The position numbers and the translations under genes were made by a program. Positions 27,655-37,329 of a stretch of DNA of 64,000 nucleotides are shown piece after piece. Positions within the stretch are counted from its first letter, which is position 1. Every line of letters begins with the position of its first letter. This DNA comes from CAWEWH01 sp963812775 (lineage in GTDB: Bacteria > Pseudomonadota > Alphaproteobacteria > Rhizobiales > Beijerinckiaceae). The notes beneath the pieces were generated by a model. It was given only the letters and a program-made list of their open reading frames with translations. It had not been told where the DNA came from and searched no databases. Location: assembly GCA_963812775.1 (NCBI GenBank), contig CAWEWH010000005.1:682001-746000 (forward strand), in the 5' to 3' direction.

Positions 27655-28604
27655 TTAACGGCACGTGATGCCGGCTTCCTTGTAGAACTTGGCGGCGCCG
27701 GGATGGAACGGCACGCCGATGTCCTCGGCCATGCTTTGCGGCGTCAGCGCCCGGATGTCCTTGACGATGCTCGCCAGCATCTGGGTGTTCTGCGAGATCG
27801 CCTTGGTCATGCCGTAGACCGTGTCCTCGGCGGCAGCTTGCATGAGGCGACGATATGGGTGGCATAGCCGATCACCTGCACGTCCTTGTCCTGTTTCGGG
27901 TAGGTGCCCTTGGGAATGGTGTTGAGCGTGTAGCCGGGATTGACCTTCTTCATGGCCTCGATCTGATCGCCGAGATCGAGCATCTTGATGTCGCGCGCCG
28001 AGGCCAGATCCATCACCGCGCTTGACGGGATCGTCGTGCCGGCCGTGAACGCAATCGCGTGCCCGTCCTGCACCTGCGCCACGGCGTCCGTATAGGACAC
28101 GAAGCTCATCTTCACGTCGTTGTAGGTGAGGCCGTTCACCTGCAGCAGTTGCTTGGTGATCTCTTCGGCCGTGTTGCCGCGCGGCTGGGCGGCGATCGCC
28201 TTGCCCTTGAGGTCCTTGACCGAGTTGATGCCGGCATCGGCGCGACGACGACCTGGAAATATTGCGGATAGAGCGTAGCGACGTTGCAGACGTTGTCGTG
28301 CGGCTTGTTGAACGGCGCCTTGCCGGCGACCGCATCGACGGTCGAGATCGAGTTGCCGAAGCCGATGTCGGTCTTGCCCTCCTCGATGCCGCGCACATTG
28401 GCAATGCCGGCGCCCGGCAGCGACTGCACCGAGAGGTCGGTGACTCGACTTCTCCCACATGTCCTTGAGCTGACCGCCGAGCGGCACCCAGGCGCCGCCC
28501 TGCGGACCGGTCATCATGCGCAGCTCGGCGGCGGCCGCAGTTCCGGCAAATCCGAGGATTGCGGCGGCCAACACGATGGCGACGCTCGGTGGGGTCTTGT
28601 GCAT
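27655..28604 (-). pseudogene. TAXI-family TRAP transporter solute-binding protein, several frameshifts as sequenced
   Basis: Periplasmic binding protein of about 315 residues. The signal peptide is MHKTPPSVAIVLAAAILGF with cleavage after AAAAE. The mature start LRMMTGPQGGAWVPLGG is the TAXI signature (TGxxGGxxxPxG). Later parts are GIANVRGIEEGKTDIGFGNS, SVKDLKGKAIAAQPRGNTAE, AFTAGTTIPSSAVMDLASA and GVPFHPGAAKFYKEAGI at the end, spread over three frames with breaks near 28450, 28240 and 27845. Ligands of TAXI proteins are often glutamate or other carboxylates; here unknown. It is the first gene of the transporter unit, followed by the fused permease. Confidence 0.88.
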
Positions 28605-28824
28605 CTCAGCCTTCCTTGTTCGACGCGCTTTGCGCTCATTTTGAGCTGGCAGGATATGGCTCGGCGGGCCAAACTGCCAGCGCTTCTGTCAGAAGTCTAG
28701 TGCCCCCGCGGATGCCGGTTGATCTATCCTGCGCCCGGCCTATCGCTTGCTGTTGGATCGTGGCCGCGCTGGACCCGCCCGTCATCGAAGTGTCACGCCG
28801 AGTTCGGAAATAGTGCGCCGCACC

Positions 28825-30360
28825 ATGAACGCGCCCAGCGACATCGAGCTCAAGTTCGAGGTCGGCAAGGAGAGCCTTGGCCGGCTGCGCGCCCATCCGC
28901 TGTTGCGGAGCAGCAAAGCGAGCGCGCGCCGCCTGGTCACCGTGTACTTCGACACCAACAAGCTGGCGCTGCATGAAGCCGAGCTTCTGCTGAGCACGCG
29001 CCGCGACGGCCGCCGGCGCCTGCAGGCCATCGAGGCCTCGGTGGGCGCCGGCACCCTGTCGGATCGCCCGCAATTCGAGGCCGAGATCAAGGGTGAACGC
29101 CCCGATCGCGCTGAGCTCAAGGGCACCCCGGTGGCGGCGCTCGTCAAGCACAAGGAGCTGCGGCCCTTGCTCGAGGCCCGCGTCCGGCGCGCGCAACGCC
29201 GGCTGGAGGCTGACGGCTGGGCCATCGACCTCGCTCTCGACGCCGTCGAGATCGATACCGGCGCCCAGTCCATCTCCTTCACGGAATTGGCGCTGACCTT
29301 GACGCGCGGCGAGCCTGTCCATGTTTTCGAGGTTGCCTCGAAACTCGCCGAAGCCGTGCCGTTGCGGCTCGAGACACGCAATCGCGCCGTCCGCGGCTAC
29401 GAGCTGCTCAACGGTGGAACGCCCCGCGCCTCGCGCGCCGCGGCGGTCGTCCTCGACGGCCACATGAGCGTCATGACGGCCTTCCAGGTCATCGCCCGCG
29501 AATGCCTGCGCCAGCTGGCCGCCAACGCCCCGGTCATTGTCGTCCGCGACGACGCCGAGGCCATCCATCAGATGCGCGTCGCGACCCGCCGGCTGCGCGC
29601 CGCCCTGTCCCTGTTCGCCGACATCGTCGGCGACGACCGCCTCGAGGACATAAAGGCCGAGCTGCGCTGGATTGCCGAGTCGCTTGCCGGTGCGCGCGGC
29701 ATCGACGTGTTCGTGGCGGAGGTTCTGGAGCCGATGCGGCATCGGCACCCGCGCGAGCCGGGCATGTTCGAACTGGCCAAGTATTTCGCCGAGCGCCGGC
29801 ACAACGCCCACGGCGAGGCGCGTGCCGCGGTGCATTCTCCGCGCTTCAACGAGGCGCTCATCGCGCTCGCCGCCTGGATCGAGGCGGGAGCGTGGTGCTC
29901 GCCCGACGAGGCACTGCAGCGCGCCAAGCTGGACATGCCGGTATTGACCCTCGCCACCGAGGAATTGGAGCGCCGTCGCAAGCGCATCGTCCGCCAGGGC
30001 AAGGCCGTCAAGAAGCTCGACCCGCAGGCCCGGCATGCCTTGCGCATCAGGGTCAAGAAGCTTCGCTACGCCACCGACTTTTTCTCCGGTCTCTACCGCA
30101 AGGAAGCCAAGCGCCGTCGCAAGTTCGTACGCGCCCTCGAGGCGCTCCAGGAGCGTCTCGGCGAGCTGAACGACCTGAGCTCGACCTACGAGCTGGAAAC
30201 CAAGCTCGCCCGCGAGCGAGGCGACGGCTCGGCCGGCGGCACCGAGCGGGCCTTTGCGGCGGGGCTGATCACCGGCCATCGCTCGGCACGCCTCAAGCCA
30301 CTGATCAAGCAGACGGCCAAGGGCTATCGGGGCTTCCGCAAGGCAAAGCCGTTTTGGTGA
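28825..30360 (+). CDS. CYTH and CHAD domain-containing protein (inorganic triphosphatase-like)
   Basis: 511 residues. The N-terminal CYTH domain begins IELKFEVGKESLGRL, carrying the ExK part of the ExExK signature, with TVYFDTNKLALHEAELLL and several basic or acidic strand residues for triphosphate and metal binding; family members hydrolyse inorganic triphosphate. The C-terminal CHAD domain has conserved histidines in EAIHQMRVATRRLRAAL near residue 250 and in ALRIRVKKLRYATDFFSGLY near residue 410, and binds polyphosphate. Start is set at ATG 28825, directly before the CYTH motif; the upstream in-frame extension is rich in arginine and not conserved-looking. The gene is not clearly part of an operon. 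Confidence 0.92.
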   Translation: MNAPSDIELKFEVGKESLGRLRAHPLLRSSKASARRLVTVYFDTNKLALHEAELLLSTRRDGRRRLQAIEASVGAGTLSDRPQFEAEIKGERPDRAELKGTPVAALVKHKELRPLLEARVRRAQRRLEADGWAIDLALDAVEIDTGAQSISFTELALTLTRGEPVHVFEVASKLAEAVPLRLETRNRAVRGYELLNGGTPRASRAAAVVLDGHMSVMTAFQVIARECLRQLAANAPVIVVRDDAEAIHQMRVATRRLRAALSLFADIVGDDRLEDIKAELRWIAESLAGARGIDVFVAEVLEPMRHRHPREPGMFELAKYFAERRHNAHGEARAAVHSPRFNEALIALAAWIEAGAWCSPDEALQRAKLDMPVLTLATEELERRRKRIVRQGKAVKKLDPQARHALRIRVKKLRYATDFFSGLYRKEAKRRRKFVRALEALQERLGELNDLSSTYELETKLARERGDGSAGGTERAFAAGLITGHRSARLKPLIKQTAKGYRGFRKAKPFW

Positions 30361-30549
30361 GGGCGTGGCCCCGCGGCGCGGCCGGGCGAGCCGGCGCTCG
30401 TCGCGCTTGCAGCCATCCTTCACGGGGGCCGAGAACTCTCAAGACGAGAACCTGAGGGAGAGGTGCTGCTCTCAGCGGCGGCAGTTGACCAAACTCCTCG
30501 GAACTCGTAGCGCCAGCAAGGTGCTGCCGTCCAGGCTCGAGAGGTGCCC

Positions 30550-31428
30550 GTGGTTGACGTTCCCCCCGCGCAGGTTCCCGGCGTCTATCACCGCCGCGTC
30601 GGCGACATTGTCGTCACGGCGATCAGCGACGGCTTCCTCGACGGCAGCCTCGACGTGCTGCGCAACATCACCGCCGACGAGGCCCGCCAGATTCTGACCG
30701 ATGCCTTCCGGCCGGCCCGCCGCACCGCCGTCAACGCCTTCCTGATTCATTCGGCCGGCCGCACCGCCCTCGTCGAAACCGGCTCCGGCAATTATCTTCT
30801 GCCCACCGCCGGCAAGCTCCTGGCCAACCTCGCGGCGGTCGGCGTCGCACCTGCCGCCATCGAGGCGGTGCTGTTGACGCACATGCACCCCGACCATTCG
30901 GCCGGGCTGACCGACATGACGACCGGGCAGCCGCACTTTCCCAATGCCGAGCTTGTCGTGCACGAGAACGAGCCGCGGCATTGGTTCGACGATGCCGAGA
31001 TGGCCAGGGCGACGGAGCGAGCCAAGAAGCTCTATTTCCAATGCGCCCGCGAGCAGGTGGCGCCCTACAGGGAGCGCATGCGCCTGTTCCGTCAGGGAGA
31101 GGTTTTCCCCGGCGTCACGGCGATACCGCGCCCCGGCCACACGCCCGGCCACACCACGTTCATGGTCAGCTCCGGCAGCGAGCAGCTGCTCATCTGGGGC
31201 GACACCGTGCACGTGCCTGAGGTGCAGACGGCGCGCCCGGAGGTCTGCATCGAGTTCGATGTCGATCCCGCCGCCGCCGCCGCATCCCGCCGCCGCGTCT
31301 TCGACATGGCGGCGGCCGATCGTCTGCTCGTCACCGGCATGCACCTGCACTTCCCAGGCTTTGCGCATCTCAGGCGGCGCGGCACGGGCTATGAGCTTGT
31401 CCCGGCCGCCTGGGAAGCCTGGTCTTGA
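30550..31428 (+). CDS. MBL-fold metallohydrolase (lactonase-like)
   Basis: Cytoplasmic metallo-beta-lactamase-fold hydrolase of 292 residues. The metal site motif is THMHPDHSAGL near residue 113, followed by later ligands in PRPGHTPGHTTFMV, LLIWGDTVHVPEV and the final histidine in GMHLHFPGF. The arrangement matches the group annotated as AHL lactonase-like or MBL-fold metallohydrolases; the substrate is not determinable. Start is GTG 30550, five bases after GAGAGG; the in-frame GTG at 30544 is buried in that ribosome site. It is convergent with a second, secreted MBL-fold gene ten bases away. Confidence 0.9.
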   Translation: MVDVPPAQVPGVYHRRVGDIVVTAISDGFLDGSLDVLRNITADEARQILTDAFRPARRTAVNAFLIHSAGRTALVETGSGNYLLPTAGKLLANLAAVGVAPAAIEAVLLTHMHPDHSAGLTDMTTGQPHFPNAELVVHENEPRHWFDDAEMARATERAKKLYFQCAREQVAPYRERMRLFRQGEVFPGVTAIPRPGHTPGHTTFMVSSGSEQLLIWGDTVHVPEVQTARPEVCIEFDVDPAAAAASRRRVFDMAAADRLLVTGMHLHFPGFAHLRRRGTGYELVPAAWEAWS

Positions 31429-31438
31429 ACAGCGGCGC

Positions 31439-32366
31439 CTAGATTCCCCGCCCCCAATAGCCGCACCAGCGGTGCACGTTCCAGGCGAGGTTCTGCTCGT
31501 AGCCCTGCAGCGTCGCGTGTTGCGGCAGCTTCAGCTCGCGTGTCGGCGGGGCTGAAGCATTTGCCGGCGTCGGAGGCCTTCTTCACCTCCTCGGACAGCT
31601 CGGTCATGAAAGCGAGCTGCTCCTCCATGTCCTTCTTGCGTGCCGAGCCGGCCGCCAGGCCCCGGATGGCCCGGGATCATGCGGTCCCAGTTCAGCGCCA
31701 GCGTGCGCTTCAGCGACGCTTCCCACTCGATCGGGATAGGAGTTGTTGACGGCGAGCCGCGACGGCACGGCGCCGAGCGAATTGAAATCCACCGCGAAGA
31801 TGATCTTCTCCTTCGGCAGCAGCATGACCAGCGACGAGTTCGGAGTGGTTGCGGCCCGTGTAGTGCAGCTCGAGCGTCGTGCCGCCGAGCTTGATCACGC
31901 GCTTGGCGTCGACCGCCTGGTCGGGAACGACCACGTCGAGGCCCTTGAGAACGGCCAGCCGTTCCTTGGCGCGCCGGTGCGCGACGACTTTGGCGCCCGC
32001 GTCCTTGAACGGCTTGCCGCCGGCGATGTGGTCGTAGTGATGGTGGCTGTAGATCAGGTACTTGATCGGCGCCTTGGTGATCTTGCGGATCTCTTCCACA
32101 TAGGTGGTGGCCGCCTGCGGCCGGCCGTAGCTGATCGGGTCGGTGGCGATCACGCCGGCCGGTGTCACCACGAACATCGCCTGATGGTTCTGGTAGCGGA
32201 AAATATAGACGTTGTCGGTGCCCTCGACCTTGGTGGTCGCGAACGTTGGGGCCTGCGGCTGTTGCGCGGGCGGCTGCGCCGGCTGCTGCGGCTGCGCGGG
32301 TTGCTGTTGCGCGATTGCACCGCCGGTGGCGGCGAGCAACGCGAAGGCGAAGATCGATAAGCGCAT
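31439..32366 (-). CDS. Secreted MBL-fold metallohydrolase (subclass B3-like), frameshifts near the C-terminus
   Basis: About 308 residues. A signal peptide MRLSIFAFALLAATGGAIA is followed by a low-complexity linker of glutamine, proline and alanine (about residues 21-40). The metal motif is YSHHHYDHIAGG near residue 112, and the following GRNHSEL carries the next histidine. The frame breaks near 31838 and again near 31690 and 31545, while FAVDFNSLGAVPSRLAVNN and WNVHRWCGYWGRGI continue the protein to a TAG at 31439. The last element differs from classical B3 lactamases. An antibiotic-degrading role is possible but not supported; many such proteins are periplasmic hydrolases of unknown substrate. 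ATG at 32375 is an alternative start. Confidence 0.84.
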
Positions 32367-32430
32367 GGACGTCATCTCCCTAGCGATGGGCGCGGCGTTG
32401 TCGGGCCGCGCTCTTGTGGCGTATTTCGAA

Positions 32431-32480
32431 CGAGATCATGCGGCAAATCAAGAGCAGGATCCCGAAAAGTGTGAGCACGG
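32431..32480. repeat. Intergenic palindrome halves, GATCCCGAAAAGTG family (permuted)
   Basis: The right-half sequence GAGATCATGCGGCAAATCAA comes before the left-half GGATCCCGAAAAGTGTGAGC, the reverse of the order seen in the other copies. It lies between the response regulator gene and the secreted MBL gene. Confidence 0.6.
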
Positions 32481-32489
32481 CCTCAGGCG

Positions 32490-33119
32490 TCAGGGTTCGA
32501 CAAGCTTGTTCCGCACGGCGTAGCGCACGAGTTCCGCCATGTTCCTGATGTTGAGCTTGCGCATTGCCGAGGAGCGATGCGTCTCCACCGTCTTGATGCT
32601 CAAGTTGAACGTCGCGGCGATCTGCTTGTTGCTGCGCCCTTCGGCGATGAGCTGGACCACTTCGCGCTCACGCCCCGTCAGCAGATCGCTCGACGGCCTG
32701 TTCTTGACGAACGTCGCGAGCATCGTTTGCGACACGCGGCCGGCAAAATAGGGGCGCCGCGCCGCCAGCGCGGTTATCGCATGGATGAGGTGCTCGGCCG
32801 CTTCGCCCTTTTGCAGGAAGCCGCGGGCGCCGGCCCGCAGCGTCTCGCGGATGAGATCGTCGCTGTCATGCTGGGTGAAGACGAGGATCTGTGTCTTGGC
32901 GCTCAGCTTGCGGATTTGCCGCACCACGTCGAGGCCGTTGAGCATCGGCAGCGAGTAGTCGATGATGGCGATGTCGGGCTTCTTGTCGGCGGCAAGCCGG
33001 ACGGCGTCCCGGCCATTCGCCGCCTCGGCGCAGATTTCCCAGCCGGAATGCGTTTCGAGCAGCCCGCGGATTCCGCGGCGCACGATGTCGTGGTCTTCGG
33101 CAAGCAGGATCCGCAGCAT
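32490..33119 (-). CDS. LuxR/NarL-family response regulator (orphan)
   Basis: Two-component response regulator of 209 residues. The receiver domain has the acidic pair in LLAEDHDIVRRGIR, phosphoacceptor aspartate in IAIIDYSLPMLNGLDV near residue 54, the switch residue in LVFTQHDS and the conserved lysine in GFLQKGEAAEHL. The C-terminal helix-turn-helix is LTGREREVVQLIAEGRSNKQ and KTVETHRSSAMRKLNIRN. Start at ATG 33119 follows AGGGGGAC. No histidine kinase gene is adjacent, so its partner must be encoded elsewhere. The 491 bases upstream are free of genes and may contain its promoter and targets. Confidence 0.93.
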   Translation of the reverse strand: MLRILLAEDHDIVRRGIRGLLETHSGWEICAEAANGRDAVRLAADKKPDIAIIDYSLPMLNGLDVVRQIRKLSAKTQILVFTQHDSDDLIRETLRAGARGFLQKGEAAEHLIHAITALAARRPYFAGRVSQTMLATFVKNRPSSDLLTGREREVVQLIAEGRSNKQIAATFNLSIKTVETHRSSAMRKLNIRNMAELVRYAVRNKLVEP

Positions 33120-33610
33120 TGCTTGTCCCCCTGACAAGGCGGCGGCCGCCCCTCGCGCTCGCTGTCGCAGGCTTGCCCAACCAGCCGCTGCAGCGATCAT
33201 CCATCATGCGCAGTTCGACCCTCCTGTTATCCGGGTATCACCTGACCCGAACGTAACAGAATCTCGTCGAATTCGACCGGTCCTTCTGCGGTTTGGACGG
33301 GTGTCGATGCAGCTAAAGGACTGCAGCGGCGCGAGAAATCGCGACCGGACGTTGTGGCGCCGGCGCTGAACTCACGTGCGCCTTCGGGAGGGGCTGAGAT
33401 CTGCCGGATTGACGGCCAGAGTCATTCGGCCATGTCGCCGACGGGCCGCCTGACGAACCGTCGTGGCCGACGCCGCCGCTTCTCAGGGAATTTCCGGGTG
33501 CCCGTTCGGGGAAACCCCGATGGCCAACGCGGCAATTCGACGAAACGATTGGCGATCATCGACGCGCCGGATCGACGGCCTCCGGCATGCGGCAACCGAG
33601 TGACGCCACC
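33120..33610. other. Intergenic region without recognised gene
   Basis: No open frame here shows family features or a good start. The only structure noted is a short hairpin, CGGGGAAACCCCG, at 33507-33519. Promoters of the divergent response regulator and sulfatase-activating genes should lie in this stretch. Confidence 0.5.
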
Positions 33611-34615
33611 ATGTCGTTCGTCGCCGAGACGCAAGGCGTACCGCGCTCCGACGAGCCGGCGCGGCTGCTCAAGCAGCATCCGGACATGGTCTGGATCGAG
33701 GGCGGCACGTTCCGCATGGGCTCGGACAGGCACTATCCCGGAGGAGGCGCCCGTCCCATCGCGTCACGGTCGACGGCTTCTGGATCGACCGGACGCCGGT
33801 CACCAACCGGCAGTTCAGGAGTTCGTCAACGCCACCGGCTACGTCACCTTCGCGGAGACCAAGCCGCGACCCGAAGGACTATCCCGGCGCGCTGCCGCAC
33901 ATGCTCTAGGCCGGCTCGCTCGTCTTCTCGCCCCCCGACCATCCGGTCGACTTACGCAGACTGGGGTCAGCTGGTGGCACTTCATGTTCGGCGCCAACTG
34001 GCGCCGACCCTACGGCCCCGGCAGCTCGATCACGCGGCCTCGACGATCATCCGGTCGTGCACGTCGCCTACCAGGATGCCCAGGCCTACGCGGCGTGGGC
34101 CGGCAAGGACTTGCCGACCGAAGCCGAGTGGGAGTTCGCGGCGCGCGGCGGGCTCGACGGCGCCGAATTCGCCTGGGGCGACGAGTTCGCGCCCGGCGGC
34201 CGCCACATGGCCAACACCTGGCAGGGCAATTTCCCACACGAGAACCTGCGCGCTGACGGTTTTGCGCGCACCTCGCCGGTGACCGCCTTTCCGCCGAACG
34301 GCTACGGCGTGCACGACATGATCGGCAATGTCTGGGAATGGACGCGCGACTGGTACGCGCCCAAGCACGACGCCGATGCGCCGAAGGCCTGCTGCATTCC
34401 CGAGAATCCGCGCGGCGGGCGCGAGGAGGAGAGCTACGATCCGTGCCAGCCGCGGCATCAGGATCCCCCGCAAGGTGCTGAAGGGCGGCTCGCATCTGTG
34501 CGCGCCGAACTACTGCCGCCGCTACCGGCCGGCCGCGCGCCACGCGCAGCCGGTCGACACCTCGACGAGCCATGTCGGATTCCGCTGCGTCGTGCGGGAC
34601 AGGGCGCGCGCGTGA
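33611..34615 (+). pseudogene. Formylglycine-generating enzyme (SUMF1/FGE-type sulfatase modifier), frameshifts as sequenced
   Basis: Converts the active-site cysteine of a sulfatase to formylglycine. About 330 residues read through several frames: HPDMVWIEGGTFRMGSD, QEFVNATGYVTFAETKP, VAYQDAQAYAAWAGKDLPTE, AEFAWGDEFAPGGRHMANTW, GYGVHDMIGNVWEWTRDWY, and finally GGSHLCAPNYCRRYRPAARH. That last stretch keeps both cysteines of true FGE (C-x4-C, equivalent to human Cys336 and Cys341) and the downstream SHVGFRC. This separates it from inactive paralogues such as EgtB-like or kinase-associated FGE-sulfatase folds. Breaks lie near 33738, 33770, 33900, 33990, 34035 and 34445. The sulfatase at 35704 on the same strand has the CTAGR target motif. 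The stop overlaps a GTG start as GTGA. Confidence 0.87.
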
Positions 34616-35120
34616 CCACGCAAGACCGCCAGCAGGCCCGAAATTCGCTTGGCGCGTCTCGCCGTCGTCGTGATTGCCGTCCTGTGCGTGCTCGGCATCG
34701 TCTGGTACGGGATCTCCGCCGAGGTGCACCAGCGCATCTGGCGCGACATCGCCGAGCGCCCCGGCGGGCCGATGACGTTCCGCTTCCTCCTGCAGCCGCT
34801 GCATGGCCGCCATCGCCGCGCTGCACGACGGCATCAAGGACGCGCGACCGGCCGCACGCCCTATCTCTGGACCGTTGCTCACCGATCCGGCCGAGCGCGG
34901 CCGGGCGCCTGCGCGAAGGCCTGATCTCGACGGCGCGCATCATCCTGCTCGGCCTCGGCATGGACGCGATCTACCAGTGCGACGGTGCTCGAAGACCTTC
35001 TACCCGGGCGAGATGGTGATCATCGCCATCCTGCTCGCCTTCGTGCCCTATCTCCTGCTGCGCGGGCCGATCGCCCGCATCGCGCGCTGGTGGTTGGCGC
35101 GGAAGTCCGCCGCTTCGTGA
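34612..35120 (+). pseudogene. Small membrane protein of the sulfatase locus, frameshifts as sequenced
   Basis: I do not recognise a family. Reading across frames gives about 168 residues: a hydrophilic start, then a helix in LARLAVVVIAVLCVLGIVWY, a soluble part with HQRIWRDIAERPGGPMTFRF and a middle section AAIAALHDGIKDA. After it come two hydrophobic stretches, STARIILLGLGMDAIYQ and MVIIAILLAFVPYLLLRGP, and a basic tail ARIARWWLARKSAAS. The GTG start at 34612 overlaps the stop of the FGE gene, so translation is probably coupled. Position between a sulfatase modifier and a sulfatase suggests a membrane partner of that system, but no function is known. Confidence 0.6.
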
Positions 35121-35131
35121 GGGGACAGAGC

Positions 35132-35604
35132 ATGGCCGCGACCGATCACGCCGTCACCAGCGTCATCCGATCCCGACCGGATTTCGGTCGAGCTGTCGTC
35201 GCGGCGCACCGGCATGTCGTTCCAGCGCACGCGCATGAGCGCCGACCGCACGCTGATGTCGGTGATCCGCACCTCGCTGTCGCTGATCAGCTTCGGCTTC
35301 ACGATCTTCCAGGTGTTCGAGAAGCTGCGAGACGCAGGCACGCTCGACGCATGCGGCAGCGCCGCGCAATTTCGGCGTCGCGCTGGTCGCGCTCGGCATC
35401 CTGATGCTGGTCGTCGGCATCGTCTATCACGTGCAGTTCATGTCGGCCTGCGCGAGGAGCGCAAGGCCATGACGGCGGCCGGGCTCATCCACGGCGAGAG
35501 CCGTTTCCCGGTCTCGCTCACGCTGATCACCGCCGTCATCCTGCTGCTCGATCGGCGTCGCCGCGATCGTCAGCATGGTGTTTCAGGTCGGGCCGTTCGG
35601 ATGA
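35132..35604 (+). pseudogene. DUF202 (YidH-type) membrane protein, frameshifts as sequenced
   Basis: About 155 residues with the DUF202 signature FQRTRMSADRTLMSVIRTSL followed by a first helix SLISFGFTIFQVFEKL. A second helix is VALVALGILMLVVGIVYHVQ and a third starts SLTLITAVILL before VAAIVSMVFQVGPFG at the stop. The pieces lie in different frames with breaks near 35170, 35365, 35445 and 35550. DUF202 proteins are small three-helix inner-membrane proteins without an agreed function. Placed 11 bases after the preceding membrane protein gene and 99 bases before the sulfatase gene, it appears to be part of one transcription unit with the FGE gene. Confidence 0.72.
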
Positions 35605-35703
35605 GGCAGGCGATGGCGAAACGGAGCATCGCGAAACGAAACTTCGGCACTGGGCCAGGCGAGCCGAGCAAGGACAGCGACATCAACCGAGAGGAGAGCG
35701 CGC

Positions 35704-37261
35704 ATGGCGAAAACCGGCAAGCCGAACATCCTCGTCATCTGGGGCGACGACATCGGCCAGTCGAACCTGAGTTGCTACACGCACGGGCTGATGGGCTACC
35801 AGACGCCCAACATCGACCGCATCGCCAAGGAAGGCATGCTGTTCACCGACAGCTACGGCGAGCAGTCCTGCACCGCCGGCCGCTCGTCCTTCATCACCGG
35901 GCAGAGCGTCTATCGCACCGGCCTGTCCAAGGTCGGCATTCCCGGCCGCGCCGATCGGCATGATCGGACAAGATCGTCACCATCGCGGCGCTGCTCAAGG
36001 AGCAGGGCTACGCCACCGGGCAGTTCGGCAAGAACCACCTCGGCGACCTGAACCACATGCTGCCGACCAATCACGGCTTCGACGAGTTCTTCGGCAACCT
36101 CTACCACCTCAATGCCGAGGAAGAGCCGGAGATGGACGACTATCCGTCGGAGAAGGACTTCCCGAACTTCCGCAAGAACTTCGGCCCGCGCGGCGTGATC
36201 CATTCCTGGGCGACCGACAAGGACGATCCGACCGTGGAGCCGCGCTGGGGCAAGGTCGGCAAGCAGAAGATCGAGGACACCGGCCCGCTCAACAAGAAGC
36301 GCATGGAAACCTGCGACGACGAATTCGTCGCCGCGGCCAACGGACTTCATCAAGCGGCAGAACAAGGCCGGCAAGCCGTTCTTCGTGTGGCTCAACACCA
36401 CCCACATGCACTTCGTTCACGCACACCAAGCCGGAGAGCCTCGGCCAGGCCGGGCCGCTGGCAGTCGCCCTATCACGACACCATGATCGACCACGACAAG
36501 AATGTCGGCCAGATGCTCGACCTGCTCGACGAGCTCGGCATCGCCGACGACACCTTCGTGCATGTACTCGACCGACAACGGCCCGCACCGGAATTCCTGG
36601 CCGGACGGCGGCATGACGCCGTTCCGCAGCGAGAAGAACACCAACTGGGAAGGCGCCTTCCGCGTGCCGCTGCTGGTGCGCTGGCCGGGCAAGATCAAGG
36701 CCGGCTCGGTCGCCAACGGCATCGTGCAGCATCACGACTGGCTGCCGACCTTCCTGGCCATGGCCGGGCGCTCCGGACGTCGTCGAGAAGCTGAAGAAGG
36801 GCTACAAGGCCATCGGCCGCACCTACAAGAACCACATCGACGGCTTCAACCTGCTGCCGTACCTGACCGGCGAAGGCGAAGGAGAGCCCGCGCAACTTCT
36901 TCTTCTACTTCAGCGACGACGGCGACGTGCTCGGCCATGCGCTTCGACAACTGGAAGATCGTGTTCATGGAGCAGCGTCTCGCAGGGCACGATGCGGGTC
37001 TGGGCGGAGCCGTTCGTGCGGCTGCGCCTGCCGAAGATCTTCAACCTGCGCACCGACCCCTACGAGTTCGCCGACATCACCTCGAACACCTACTGCGACT
37101 GGTGCATCCACAACGCCTACTTCATCTACGCGGCGCAGGCCGCGGCGGCAAAGTTCGCGGAGACGTTCAAGGAGTTCCCGGCGGTCCAGAAGCCGAACAC
37201 CTTCACCATCGACGACGCCATGGCGAAGATGCACGAGGCGGCTGGCGCCGCCGGCCACTGA
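35704..37261 (+). pseudogene. Type I sulfatase (arylsulfatase family), many frameshifts as sequenced
   Basis: Sulfate ester hydrolase of about 515 residues. The metal site opens with NILVIWGDDIGQSNLS (paired aspartates near residue 15). The modification motif is SCTAGRSSFITGQ near residue 60, where the cysteine becomes formylglycine (C-x-A-x-R form). Further family parts are GKNHLGDLNHMLPTNHGFD, HDKNVGQMLDLLDELGIADD, STDNGPHRNSWPDGGMTPF, HHDWLPTFLAMAG and FNLRTDPYEFADIT. No signal peptide is evident at the ATG start, so it may be cytoplasmic. Frame breaks cluster near 35955, 36345, 36417, 36463, 36566, 36776, 36880, 36940 and 36985, nearly all explained by one extra base. GAGAGGAG precedes the start. 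Substrate unknown. Confidence 0.87.
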
Positions 37262-37329
37262 ATGAGGCACCACCCGGGCGGCGAGCTGTCTCGCCGCTCG
37301 CCGTTATGGGTCCCAAAATAACATCCGGC

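Noticed and set aside
28636..30423. 595-codon minus-strand frame opposite the CYTH-CHAD gene
   Set aside because: The plus strand carries clear CYTH and CHAD motifs; the antisense frame has none.
31439..32366. Calling the exported MBL-fold protein a beta-lactamase
   Set aside because: Only the HxHxDH motif supports it; the C-terminal region differs and is frame-broken, so a resistance role is not justified.
33507..33519. CGGGGAAACCCCG hairpin as a regulatory site
   Set aside because: Short, GC-rich and not linked to any recognised regulator; chance occurrence is likely in this DNA.
35704..37261. Programmed frameshifting in the sulfatase and neighbours
   Set aside because: Too many breaks, no recurrent slippery heptamer, and the same defects occur in unrelated genes; indel errors are simpler.
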